Below, one piece after another: positions 25,636-33,939 of a stretch of 64,000 nt of DNA; within the stretch, counting starts at the first letter, position 1, and each line of letters begins with the position of its first letter. Made by a program: the position numbers and the translations under genes. The DNA comes from CAXMQZ01 sp963707075. GTDB lineage: Bacteria; Acidobacteriota; Thermoanaerobaculia; Multivoradales; JAHEKO01. The stretch spans positions 962,334 to 1,026,333 of the forward strand of contig CAVPOX010000004.1 of the NCBI GenBank assembly GCA_963707075.1, given 5' to 3'. Under the pieces are notes generated by a model. The model was not told the origin of the DNA. It was given only the letters and a program-made list of their open reading frames with translations, and searched no databases.

Positions 25636-27072
25636 TCAGCCGCCACCGCGGGCACCTGCGGCGAACGCCGATGCGATGATGTCCAGTTCGGCGAGAGATC
25701 GAGGGGGCCGAGTTGCGGCTGGTAGGGCCGAGTCGAGCAGAGGTCTTCCGACCTGCCAGTACACACTCAGCCAATCGGGTGCGAGCTGGTCTTTGAAGAG
25801 AGCACCGAACTCGTCCATGCTGGCAGCGTCGCGGGCGGTCATGTAATCGAGGTAGGCGAGCGGCAGAAGGTGCACGGTCGGCCCACCCGAGCTCATTGCC
25901 ACGGTGGGATCGTTGCTACCTAGAATCTCGCCGCCGAGTGTCACCAGCAAGAGCGCCAGCTCGTTGACCGTCAGGCGGCTGGTGCTACGGTTCGCACCCC
26001 GGTCCCTCTGGTCCACCACGGCATTGGTTTGATAGATGGCCTGGAGAAGACCGCGATACCCCATCGTGCGTCGAGCTGATTCCGCAATGACCACGGCCAT
26101 CGCCTTCTCGTTGTGGAGCAGGAACTTGCCGGGAAGGTTGGCGAGATCGACCGCCACGAAATTCGGGTCTGATGTCTTCAGCACCGGAGTGCCGCTCGCC
26201 TTGATCTGATCGTGGAGCCAGACGTCGTCGAGTACCATGGCACCTCGATGCTTGGCAGGGTCGGGACGCGCTGTCTCGACGAGAACGACTCCCTTGGCAC
26301 CGAGATCCTCGAAGGCCTCCGCTACCAATGTGGGGTCGTGGAGCATCTGGATCGCACCTGCGATCGCCTCGTCGTAGACCGTGCTGAGTTCCGGCAGTAG
26401 CTGTCTGCCGGAGTGGCTCCCATCGAGTCCGTAGGAGTAGTCTTTGCCAGCGATCGTGAAGAGATGCGGTCGTGCATCCGACAGCGCCTGGATGTGCGCG
26501 AGCTCATGCAGGAAGGTGCTGCGGGCATCCGCGGCGGAGCGCAGATTGACCTCGCCAGTCGAATAGGCACCGGCAAGTCGCGAACCCGTGGGAGACAGAG
26601 CCCAGTCGTCCTCGGCGGATGGCCAGACGGCCGTGCCAGCATCGTCGACAGTCGCCCCGTAGCGCCTCTCGACGACTCGGCCACCGTCGGCCAGGGGCTG
26701 GCCGGCGTCATCGATCAGATAGACGACGATCCGCCTACCCCGTAGGTCGAGTAGATCAGCCACCAGGCCCTGAAAGGACTCCGTATCTTTGTCTTTCGGT
26801 CTCTGAACGAGGGCTCGAACGAGGTCCTGCAGGCCTGGAATCTCGGTGTCGCGCCAGAAGTCGGAGTCTTCCTTGCCCGCGATCAGATCTGTCGGATCCA
26901 AGCGCTGTGGATTGTAGGTCTTGTTGGAATTGTTCGGATCACCTACGTAGTAGAAGAGAACATAGTTGGCGATTCTCTCGCGGGGCGTGGCCGCCTCGGA
27001 CGCCGACGGAGCTACCGACGCGCCGACAAAAAAGAGAGCGACAGCTGTTCCTCGATGCACCAGTCGCCTCAT
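25636..27072 (-). CDS. Exported operon protein 8, putative zincin-type metalloprotease
   Basis: The 478-residue protein has a signal peptide (VALFFVGASVAPSASEAA) and no close family that I recognise. Residues 189-193 read HELAH inside STFLHELAHIQALSD, the HExxH zinc motif in a helix, and a Glu in VYDEAIAGA about 40 residues on could be the third ligand. That is the gluzincin-like arrangement, so a peptidase is plausible but unproven. The start ATG overlaps the stop of the preceding gene as ATGA, so it is translationally coupled to the modular protein 7. The rest is mostly helical with two tandem hydrophobic strands near residue 115. Confidence 0.68.
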   Translation of the reverse strand: MRRLVHRGTAVALFFVGASVAPSASEAATPRERIANYVLFYYVGDPNNSNKTYNPQRLDPTDLIAGKEDSDFWRDTEIPGLQDLVRALVQRPKDKDTESFQGLVADLLDLRGRRIVVYLIDDAGQPLADGGRVVERRYGATVDDAGTAVWPSAEDDWALSPTGSRLAGAYSTGEVNLRSAADARSTFLHELAHIQALSDARPHLFTIAGKDYSYGLDGSHSGRQLLPELSTVYDEAIAGAIQMLHDPTLVAEAFEDLGAKGVVLVETARPDPAKHRGAMVLDDVWLHDQIKASGTPVLKTSDPNFVAVDLANLPGKFLLHNEKAMAVVIAESARRTMGYRGLLQAIYQTNAVVDQRDRGANRSTSRLTVNELALLLVTLGGEILGSNDPTVAMSSGGPTVHLLPLAYLDYMTARDAASMDEFGALFKDQLAPDWLSVYWQVGRPLLDSALPAATRPPRSLAELDIIASAFAAGARGGG

Positions 27073-30035
27073 CGTCTTCCCTTTTCAGGTGGGTTGAGGA
27101 GGAGGATGGGGTTGGATGTGGTTTGTCTTCCGGAAGAGAGCGCGGGTTGATTGCCGGACTGCCAGAGGATCTCGTAATCGTAGGTGGTCTCCCCCTCGGG
27201 TAGCAGGACGTCTGCCGCGCCGACGGTTTCTCCCCGGTCGGGCCGCAGCAGGGTCTCGGAGAAGCGCTCCTCCTCACCGACAGAGTAGTAGAGCTTGACG
27301 GTGATGGCTCGGATGCCGTCCAGCTTCTCGGGGTCGCCTTCGAGATCGACCGTCCTACGGAGATAGGGCGGGGCCAGCGCGACGGTATCGTCAGTGGTCT
27401 CCTGCCACGGCTCTTCCACCCTGAGACCTCTGAAAAGGCTCCAGACCGTGCGGTACTCGTAGCGATTCCACTCGTCTCGGGTCTCCTCGCCGCTGAAGCC
27501 GTAGATCAGTCCGAAGATGTCGCCTCTCTGGTTGAACTCATCGGCACCGACGGTGTGCTCCTCGCGCACCGACTCGCCCCGACGCAGCTGGACGGAGACG
27601 AAGTTGACGTAGTCGCCGAAGTCCTCGGCATTGAGGCCCACGAGTTGGAAGTTGACCTCGCGCTGCCTGAAGATCAGCTGATCGAGACTGATCTGGCGGA
27701 AGAAGGCGTCGTCGTCCTTGTAGCGCCGCAGGTCTCCGATCGGTTGATCGAACTTGATGGTTTGAGCCCCCGCCATGTACTTGCTCATGTCGAGCTCGAA
27801 GGTCCCCCTCTGTCGGACCTTGCGCAACTGCATGGCGGCCACAAAGGCAAATGAGGGCTGGGAGACAGAGGTGCCTGCCGACCCGGAGCCGCCGGGAGAA
27901 CCGGGACCACCGGAGGCAGTGGCGCTCGGAGTACGAGAGCTCTCCTTGACCGTCGGTCCCGTCTCCTTGATGCCCTCTCGCTCAGGTGTCGGACCGGCCT
28001 TCTGTGCGTCCGCCTCGGCTATGGATCGCCTATGAGTACCGGCCCGACCGGCGGCCAGCTCACCGGCCTCGGTCGATTCTGCAACGAGCGCCATGGCTGT
28101 GCCATCAATCAGAGCCGAATCGCCGGTGGACTCCTTTCGATCCTCGGTCTGACGGCTCGCCGATTCAGGAATGGCGGCAGCTCCACGCTTGAGAATGCGG
28201 CGAAGCTCGTCGGAGTCGAACCTGGACCTGCCTTCGAGCTCCTGTCGTCGAACCTTCTGCTCTTCGTACTTCCTCAAGTACTCGGCATACCTCGCTTCGG
28301 CGTGGGGAAGTAGGTCTTCGAACATCTCCAGCCACTCGTCCTCCATCATCGACTCTTGCAACGATCGGAGCTCGCCGAGGAACTGGTGCCGAATCTCCAC
28401 CTCGGACCGCAGATGCCGTTCACGGACGATTTCCTGCGCCAGATCACTGAGAAGGGACTCGTCGACACCTCTCTGAGCGATCCCCTGGCGTGCCAGAGCG
28501 GTTCGGAGATTGGCGGCTTGCGCTTGGATCTCGACGGCTTCGCTTCCCGCTGTCCGCCCTTCGTTCTCTGCCAGGTCGGCTGCCGTCCCCATCGCCTGTA
28601 AGGTGGCCGAGCTCAGAGCGCCTGCCTCGCCGGTCGGGTCTTCCTCGAGCCACTCCGCTTCGTAGTTTCCGATCTCCCGGTGCCAGATCTTCGCGGCTTC
28701 TGATTGCGTCCCGACGTAGAAGGCGAGGAATCTGGACAGCTCTTCGCCAAAGATCACCGCGCTGTGAAGACGCGCCGTATTGCCGGCAGAAACGGCCGGG
28801 CTGGAAGAATCGCCGGTCTCCACGCCGGACGGAACTTCGGTCGTTTCGGATTCAACGGATTCTGATGGGGTGTTGTCTGCATCTGGTTTGGCGGGTTCTT
28901 CGATCTTTGCAGGCGGTTCCTTTGGCTCGTTCGGTGTTGCGGATGGCTTGTGCTCGGCGTCAGGGTCGTCGTCGGGTTTCGCCGTGGATGGCTTGGGAGA
29001 GTGTGTGGCAGGCTTCGCCGTGGGTGTTTTGGCGACCGTGGTCTGAGCCTTGGCGGCCTCGCTACGGGCTGCGGCTAGCATCTTGGTCGCTCGGTCGAGC
29101 AGTCCACCGCCGCCGGCCAGCGCTCCGAGTGACGGGGTTCCCGTGCCCTCGATCGGTTCGAGCATCAGCTTGGTCAGGCGGTCGTAGGCGATCTGGACGA
29201 GCTTGTCCATCTGGGCGTCGTCACCCACTTGGACCATCCGGATCGCACCCTGATCCCTCAGATCATCGAAGGCCGCCGAGACCTCGCCCGCCAGGAGTGT
29301 GCCAGCCACTCCGGCCTGAAAGGCCTGGTGTTTGTAAATCCGGTCCCAGTCGGCCTCCAGCCGTGCCCGTTGCGGTGCCCTGAGACCCTCGACCTCCATT
29401 TCGAAGACGAAGCTGATGTCCGGTGTGGGCATCTCGAAGGACTCCCAGAGGATCTTCGCCCCGAGCTTTGTCAGGCGCATGGAGATCGCCGCCCGGCTGC
29501 CTTCGAGGACCGGTGCCGACCCTAGACCCACCACCCGGTGTGTCAGCTCTCCGTTCTCTTCCAGAAACGAAGAGACCAGGCCGAAGGTGCCCGAGCGGTA
29601 GATCACCGGGCCGACGATCCGTGCCCCGGGTCGCAGCCGGCCGAGCTCGTTTTCCGCCCGCCTTACCTCATTGTCATCGACCGCGAGCTCGACCACCGCG
29701 TGCACGATCCCCCCTCCCTCGCCTTCGCGTGCCGTCTCTTCGCCGTCGTCGGGGCGATCGACATCGGAATATCGGAGAAAGGAGAACTGGGGTCGACCCT
29801 GCTGGTCCCGTGCCAGCCGCGCCCGGGCCGGTACGTAGTAGTAGTCGGAGCCGGGCTCGAGATCCCGACCCAGGGTTGGAAACACCATCAACTCGCCGGC
29901 CTGAACCCCCGCATCCAACAACACCTGCTGGGCCTCGAGACCCGCAGGGACAACGAACAGGACCGCGATCAGGGTGAAACTCGCGGGAATGACGGTCTTG
30001 GAGACGAACGCTGATCCTTTTACCCGAGTTTCCAT
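27069..30035 (-). CDS. Modular exported protein 7 (shared N and C modules, helical cargo)
   Basis: The 988-residue exported protein starts at ATG 30035; the longer open frame reads back into the neighbour. Signal peptide: IPASFTLIAVLFVVPAGLEA. Residues about 34-388 form an N-module beginning QQVLLDAGVQAGELMVFP, with YYYVPARARLARDQQGRPQF. A Pro/Lys/Glu-rich linker follows. Residues about 389-704 are a unique, largely alpha-helical, charged central module. Residues about 705-981 form a C-module after a Gly/Ser/Pro linker. N- and C-modules are essentially identical, base for base, to those of the next gene upstream, while the centre is unrelated. Related but divergent proteins precede it in the operon. 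I do not recognise the family. Function unknown; a surface or secreted structure is inferred. Confidence 0.85.
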   Translation of the reverse strand: METRVKGSAFVSKTVIPASFTLIAVLFVVPAGLEAQQVLLDAGVQAGELMVFPTLGRDLEPGSDYYYVPARARLARDQQGRPQFSFLRYSDVDRPDDGEETAREGEGGGIVHAVVELAVDDNEVRRAENELGRLRPGARIVGPVIYRSGTFGLVSSFLEENGELTHRVVGLGSAPVLEGSRAAISMRLTKLGAKILWESFEMPTPDISFVFEMEVEGLRAPQRARLEADWDRIYKHQAFQAGVAGTLLAGEVSAAFDDLRDQGAIRMVQVGDDAQMDKLVQIAYDRLTKLMLEPIEGTGTPSLGALAGGGGLLDRATKMLAAARSEAAKAQTTVAKTPTAKPATHSPKPSTAKPDDDPDAEHKPSATPNEPKEPPAKIEEPAKPDADNTPSESVESETTEVPSGVETGDSSSPAVSAGNTARLHSAVIFGEELSRFLAFYVGTQSEAAKIWHREIGNYEAEWLEEDPTGEAGALSSATLQAMGTAADLAENEGRTAGSEAVEIQAQAANLRTALARQGIAQRGVDESLLSDLAQEIVRERHLRSEVEIRHQFLGELRSLQESMMEDEWLEMFEDLLPHAEARYAEYLRKYEEQKVRRQELEGRSRFDSDELRRILKRGAAAIPESASRQTEDRKESTGDSALIDGTAMALVAESTEAGELAAGRAGTHRRSIAEADAQKAGPTPEREGIKETGPTVKESSRTPSATASGGPGSPGGSGSAGTSVSQPSFAFVAAMQLRKVRQRGTFELDMSKYMAGAQTIKFDQPIGDLRRYKDDDAFFRQISLDQLIFRQREVNFQLVGLNAEDFGDYVNFVSVQLRRGESVREEHTVGADEFNQRGDIFGLIYGFSGEETRDEWNRYEYRTVWSLFRGLRVEEPWQETTDDTVALAPPYLRRTVDLEGDPEKLDGIRAITVKLYYSVGEEERFSETLLRPDRGETVGAADVLLPEGETTYDYEILWQSGNQPALSSGRQTTSNPILLLNPPEKGRR
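27091..27923. repeat. 833-bp repeat encoding the C-module, copy A
   Basis: It matches 30059-30891 with a constant offset of 2968 bases. I found only one difference (27135 A versus T). The right boundary falls inside the codons for the Gly/Ser/Pro linker, where the two genes begin to differ. Confidence 0.95.
28872..29935. repeat. 1064-bp repeat encoding the N-module, copy A
   Basis: It matches 32764-33827 with a constant offset of 3892 bases; no difference was seen by eye. The right boundary coincides with the end of the signal peptide coding region and the left boundary lies at the end of the Pro/Lys/Glu-rich linker. Confidence 0.95.
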
Positions 30036-30045
30036 TTCGATCGAG

Positions 30046-33000
30046 CTACTCAGTCGGTGGGTTGAGGAGGAGGATGGGGTTGGATGTGGTTTGTCTTCCG
30101 GATGAGAGCGCGGGTTGATTGCCGGACTGCCAGAGGATCTCGTAATCGTAGGTGGTCTCCCCCTCGGGTAGCAGGACGTCTGCCGCGCCGACGGTTTCTC
30201 CCCGGTCGGGCCGCAGCAGGGTCTCGGAGAAGCGCTCCTCCTCACCGACAGAGTAGTAGAGCTTGACGGTGATGGCTCGGATGCCGTCCAGCTTCTCGGG
30301 GTCGCCTTCGAGATCGACCGTCCTACGGAGATAGGGCGGGGCCAGCGCGACGGTATCGTCAGTGGTCTCCTGCCACGGCTCTTCCACCCTGAGACCTCTG
30401 AAAAGGCTCCAGACCGTGCGGTACTCGTAGCGATTCCACTCGTCTCGGGTCTCCTCGCCGCTGAAGCCGTAGATCAGTCCGAAGATGTCGCCTCTCTGGT
30501 TGAACTCATCGGCACCGACGGTGTGCTCCTCGCGCACCGACTCGCCCCGACGCAGCTGGACGGAGACGAAGTTGACGTAGTCGCCGAAGTCCTCGGCATT
30601 GAGGCCCACGAGTTGGAAGTTGACCTCGCGCTGCCTGAAGATCAGCTGATCGAGACTGATCTGGCGGAAGAAGGCGTCGTCGTCCTTGTAGCGCCGCAGG
30701 TCTCCGATCGGTTGATCGAACTTGATGGTTTGAGCCCCCGCCATGTACTTGCTCATGTCGAGCTCGAAGGTCCCCCTCTGTCGGACCTTGCGCAACTGCA
30801 TGGCGGCCACAAAGGCAAATGAGGGCTGGGAGACAGAGGTGCCTGCCGACCCGGAGCCGCCGGGAGAACCGGGACCACCGGAGGCAGTGGCCGTGCGGGT
30901 GGCAACCGGCTCTTCCACGCGTGGTCTCGGCTTGGGTAGGCCGGGGATCGCATCGGCCAGCTCTCCGATCGCGGCGCGGGCCAGCTCGCGATGACCGCGG
31001 CGGTTCGGGTGAAACGCGCCAAGACCCCATTGCTTGACGATCTGGGACAGGATACCGACCCACCAGGAGTCGCCCCCACGAAAACTGTCCCGCGGGCAGT
31101 AGCTGTGCTTACTGAACTCCGAGAGGTGGTTCTCCACCAATCGCCAGCCGAGAGCCGCCGCGCTATCGCGCTGCACATCCTGCAGTGGAACGACGACGTT
31201 CTGGCTCGCCCACGCCCACATCTTGCTTCCCGCCGGCAGATAGCAGCCGGCCTGGACCTCGGTCGGACCCCAGCCGCTGCCTTTTCGCTTACGGCCGACC
31301 AATGGATCCGGGTACATCATGAGAAGGACTCGCTCAGGAGGGATCTTCATCTCCTTGAGCCGGCCTGCCACCCTTGCATAGGAGCCGTTGTCTCCACCCA
31401 GCATGTCGATCCGCGAGTTCACGAGATCGGTTGCTTCCGCCCCGGGGCAGTCTCCCGGCGTAATGCACTCGATGACAACATCGGCAAATCCGACATCATT
31501 GCCACCGCCCGTCATCAACACGAAATCCGGTGGACGTCCAGCCGCGGCGATGAGGCTCTTCAGCCGGTCGAGCTGAGGCTCGCGATTGACGTCGCGGTCG
31601 GTGAAGGACTCCAGGAGGCCCTGCTGGAGCTCGGCACCTGAGCAGGCCAGAAAGCTGAAGCGGACACGTCGGCGAAGGTACTCGGCGACCTTCTCGGCAG
31701 TGACGTGCGGCCAGCCCCACTTGCTGCGGTTACACTTCTCATCGTCCATCCATTTCCAGGCGTTGATCGGGACACCTGTGGTTGTCGGATTGCCTTCACC
31801 GGATGAGAACGAGTCGCCAAGCGAGACGATCCACAGATCGTCGTTGGTGATCGACGCGGCGTCAGCCGGTGAGTCGATGAGCGACAGCTCGGACTTGGAG
31901 GTTCCGCTCCCCGAAGAGGAGCCTGCGGACGCGTCACCACCAGTATCGGACTCCGGGTCGGTAACGCTCGTGGCAGGGCTGCTGGTCCCAACGCGTTGCG
32001 GTGCTTCGCCCGCAGCCGTGTCACTGCGAGAGACTTCGTCTTCTGATGGCGCTGAGATGCCGCTGTCGCGAGGCAGATCGGCAAAGAGGCCGATGGACTC
32101 CTCGAAGCTGAGCTTCTGCTCCTGCAGGAGATCGATCTCGTCGAGATGCTCTGTGCGAAACTCCGCAGCCTCGCGCAATTTCCTCGTCAGATGATCCTGG
32201 GCGTCGGAGGCGAGGTCGGGATGATCGTCTGCGAAGATCTCGAGCTCTTCAAGAATGATGTCGGTTGCGCCGACCTCGGCCTGCAGGTAGTCGAGCTCCG
32301 CGCGAAACCGCCCGAGCTCTGCCGTCTTGGGATCGTCGTTGGCGATCCAGATCACCGGCTCAGCCAGGTTGGCTCGAGTCCTCTGGGCACTGGCGCGTTT
32401 GTCGGCGATTCGACGCGCAAAGCGCTCCCAACGATTCTCCCAATGCTCGAGGACTTTGGTTTGGGTGGCGTAGAGTGCGTCGGCCACTAGACCCATGTCG
32501 GTACCGGATTCCTGTTCGCGCCAGGTGGCCATCTCGACGAGTGTGCTGCGATTTTCCTGGAGGTGCTCGGTCTGAACCCGCTGATTCACCTCCTCCAGCG
32601 AGTTCGCTTCGGCGTCTTCGATTGCCGCCCAGTAGGCCAGCTTCAGGTTCTGTGGCCGTGGATCATCGGCGCCCGGTTCGAGGTCCTTGTCGGTGCTCGG
32701 GGTCTCTGCCGAGGGTGTCTCGGCTTGCAACTGTTCCTTCTCGGTGGTTGTGGTTCTTGCCGCGTTGTCTGCATCTGGTTTGGCGGGTTCTTCGATCTTT
32801 GCAGGCGGTTCCTTTGGCTCGTTCGGTGTTGCGGATGGCTTGTGCTCGGCGTCAGGGTCGTCGTCGGGTTTCGCCGTGGATGGCTTGGGAGAGTGTGTGG
32901 CAGGCTTCGCCGTGGGTGTTTTGGCGACCGTGGTCTGAGCCTTGGCGGCCTCGCTACGGGCTGCGGCTAGCATCTTGGTCGCTCGGTCGAGCAGTCCACC

Positions 33001-33939
33001 GCCGCCGGCCAGCGCTCCGAGTGACGGGGTTCCCGTGCCCTCGATCGGTTCGAGCATCAGCTTGGTCAGGCGGTCGTAGGCGATCTGGACGAGCTTGTCC
33101 ATCTGGGCGTCGTCACCCACTTGGACCATCCGGATCGCACCCTGATCCCTCAGATCATCGAAGGCCGCCGAGACCTCGCCCGCCAGGAGTGTGCCAGCCA
33201 CTCCGGCCTGAAAGGCCTGGTGTTTGTAAATCCGGTCCCAGTCGGCCTCCAGCCGTGCCCGTTGCGGTGCCCTGAGACCCTCGACCTCCATTTCGAAGAC
33301 GAAGCTGATGTCCGGTGTGGGCATCTCGAAGGACTCCCAGAGGATCTTCGCCCCGAGCTTTGTCAGGCGCATGGAGATCGCCGCCCGGCTGCCTTCGAGG
33401 ACCGGTGCCGACCCTAGACCCACCACCCGGTGTGTCAGCTCTCCGTTCTCTTCCAGAAACGAAGAGACCAGGCCGAAGGTGCCCGAGCGGTAGATCACCG
33501 GGCCGACGATCCGTGCCCCGGGTCGCAGCCGGCCGAGCTCGTTTTCCGCCCGCCTTACCTCATTGTCATCGACCGCGAGCTCGACCACCGCGTGCACGAT
33601 CCCCCCTCCCTCGCCTTCGCGTGCCGTCTCTTCGCCGTCGTCGGGGCGATCGACATCGGAATATCGGAGAAAGGAGAACTGGGGTCGACCCTGCTGGTCC
33701 CGTGCCAGCCGCGCCCGGGCCGGTACGTAGTAGTAGTCGGAGCCGGGCTCGAGATCCCGACCCAGGGTTGGAAACACCATCAACTCGCCGGCCTGAACCC
33801 CCGCATCCAACAACACCTGCTGGGCCTGAAGACTCGAAACGGCGAGAAATACGACCGCCCACACGGCCAGAAGCGCGATGGCCGCCGGGCGGACTGGTCG
33901 CTGGTTTGATGCCGGCTCGGCAGAGCGCAACAAGCTCAT
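30046..33939 (-). CDS. Modular exported protein 6 (shared N and C modules, SGNH hydrolase cargo)
   Basis: The 1297-residue exported protein has a signal peptide (AIALLAVWAVVFLAVSSLQA). Residues about 38-392 are the N-module and about 1017-1293 the C-module; both are shared with protein 7. The 624-residue centre differs. A helical, charged part (about 400-690) is followed by an SGNH/GDSL hydrolase domain (about 700-1000). Block I is LGDSFSSGEG near residue 710, block III is GGGNDVGF near 813, and block V is FHPNRRGH near 977, so the Ser/Asp/His catalytic set is complete. Members of that superfamily are esterases, lipases and carbohydrate acetylesterases. The start overlaps the previous stop as ATGA. 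The 2x duplication of both end modules is a strong sign of recombination or cargo replacement. Confidence 0.87.
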   Translation of the reverse strand: MSLLRSAEPASNQRPVRPAAIALLAVWAVVFLAVSSLQAQQVLLDAGVQAGELMVFPTLGRDLEPGSDYYYVPARARLARDQQGRPQFSFLRYSDVDRPDDGEETAREGEGGGIVHAVVELAVDDNEVRRAENELGRLRPGARIVGPVIYRSGTFGLVSSFLEENGELTHRVVGLGSAPVLEGSRAAISMRLTKLGAKILWESFEMPTPDISFVFEMEVEGLRAPQRARLEADWDRIYKHQAFQAGVAGTLLAGEVSAAFDDLRDQGAIRMVQVGDDAQMDKLVQIAYDRLTKLMLEPIEGTGTPSLGALAGGGGLLDRATKMLAAARSEAAKAQTTVAKTPTAKPATHSPKPSTAKPDDDPDAEHKPSATPNEPKEPPAKIEEPAKPDADNAARTTTTEKEQLQAETPSAETPSTDKDLEPGADDPRPQNLKLAYWAAIEDAEANSLEEVNQRVQTEHLQENRSTLVEMATWREQESGTDMGLVADALYATQTKVLEHWENRWERFARRIADKRASAQRTRANLAEPVIWIANDDPKTAELGRFRAELDYLQAEVGATDIILEELEIFADDHPDLASDAQDHLTRKLREAAEFRTEHLDEIDLLQEQKLSFEESIGLFADLPRDSGISAPSEDEVSRSDTAAGEAPQRVGTSSPATSVTDPESDTGGDASAGSSSGSGTSKSELSLIDSPADAASITNDDLWIVSLGDSFSSGEGNPTTTGVPINAWKWMDDEKCNRSKWGWPHVTAEKVAEYLRRRVRFSFLACSGAELQQGLLESFTDRDVNREPQLDRLKSLIAAAGRPPDFVLMTGGGNDVGFADVVIECITPGDCPGAEATDLVNSRIDMLGGDNGSYARVAGRLKEMKIPPERVLLMMYPDPLVGRKRKGSGWGPTEVQAGCYLPAGSKMWAWASQNVVVPLQDVQRDSAAALGWRLVENHLSEFSKHSYCPRDSFRGGDSWWVGILSQIVKQWGLGAFHPNRRGHRELARAAIGELADAIPGLPKPRPRVEEPVATRTATASGGPGSPGGSGSAGTSVSQPSFAFVAAMQLRKVRQRGTFELDMSKYMAGAQTIKFDQPIGDLRRYKDDDAFFRQISLDQLIFRQREVNFQLVGLNAEDFGDYVNFVSVQLRRGESVREEHTVGADEFNQRGDIFGLIYGFSGEETRDEWNRYEYRTVWSLFRGLRVEEPWQETTDDTVALAPPYLRRTVDLEGDPEKLDGIRAITVKLYYSVGEEERFSETLLRPDRGETVGAADVLLPEGETTYDYEILWQSGNQPALSSGRQTTSNPILLLNPPTE
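30059..30891. repeat. 833-bp repeat encoding the C-module, copy B
   Basis: Partner of 27091-27923. The spacer between the two repeat pairs is 948 bp in copy A and 1872 bp in copy B; both are multiples of three, so each cargo is in frame. Confidence 0.95.
32764..33827. repeat. 1064-bp repeat encoding the N-module, copy B
   Basis: Partner of 28872-29935. It covers the mature N-terminus through the Pro/Lys/Glu-rich linker. Confidence 0.95.

Noticed and set aside
28490..29383. Long plus-strand frames opposite the modular genes (also 32265-33275 and 33315-34226)
   Set aside because: They are antisense shadows caused by high GC in the duplicated modules. They have Arg/Pro/Ser-biased composition and no motifs, and they repeat only because the genes repeat.
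27069..33939. Polymorphic toxin with immunity genes
   Set aside because: The swap is in the centre rather than at the C-terminus, no small immunity-like genes lie between the large genes, and no known toxin domain was seen.
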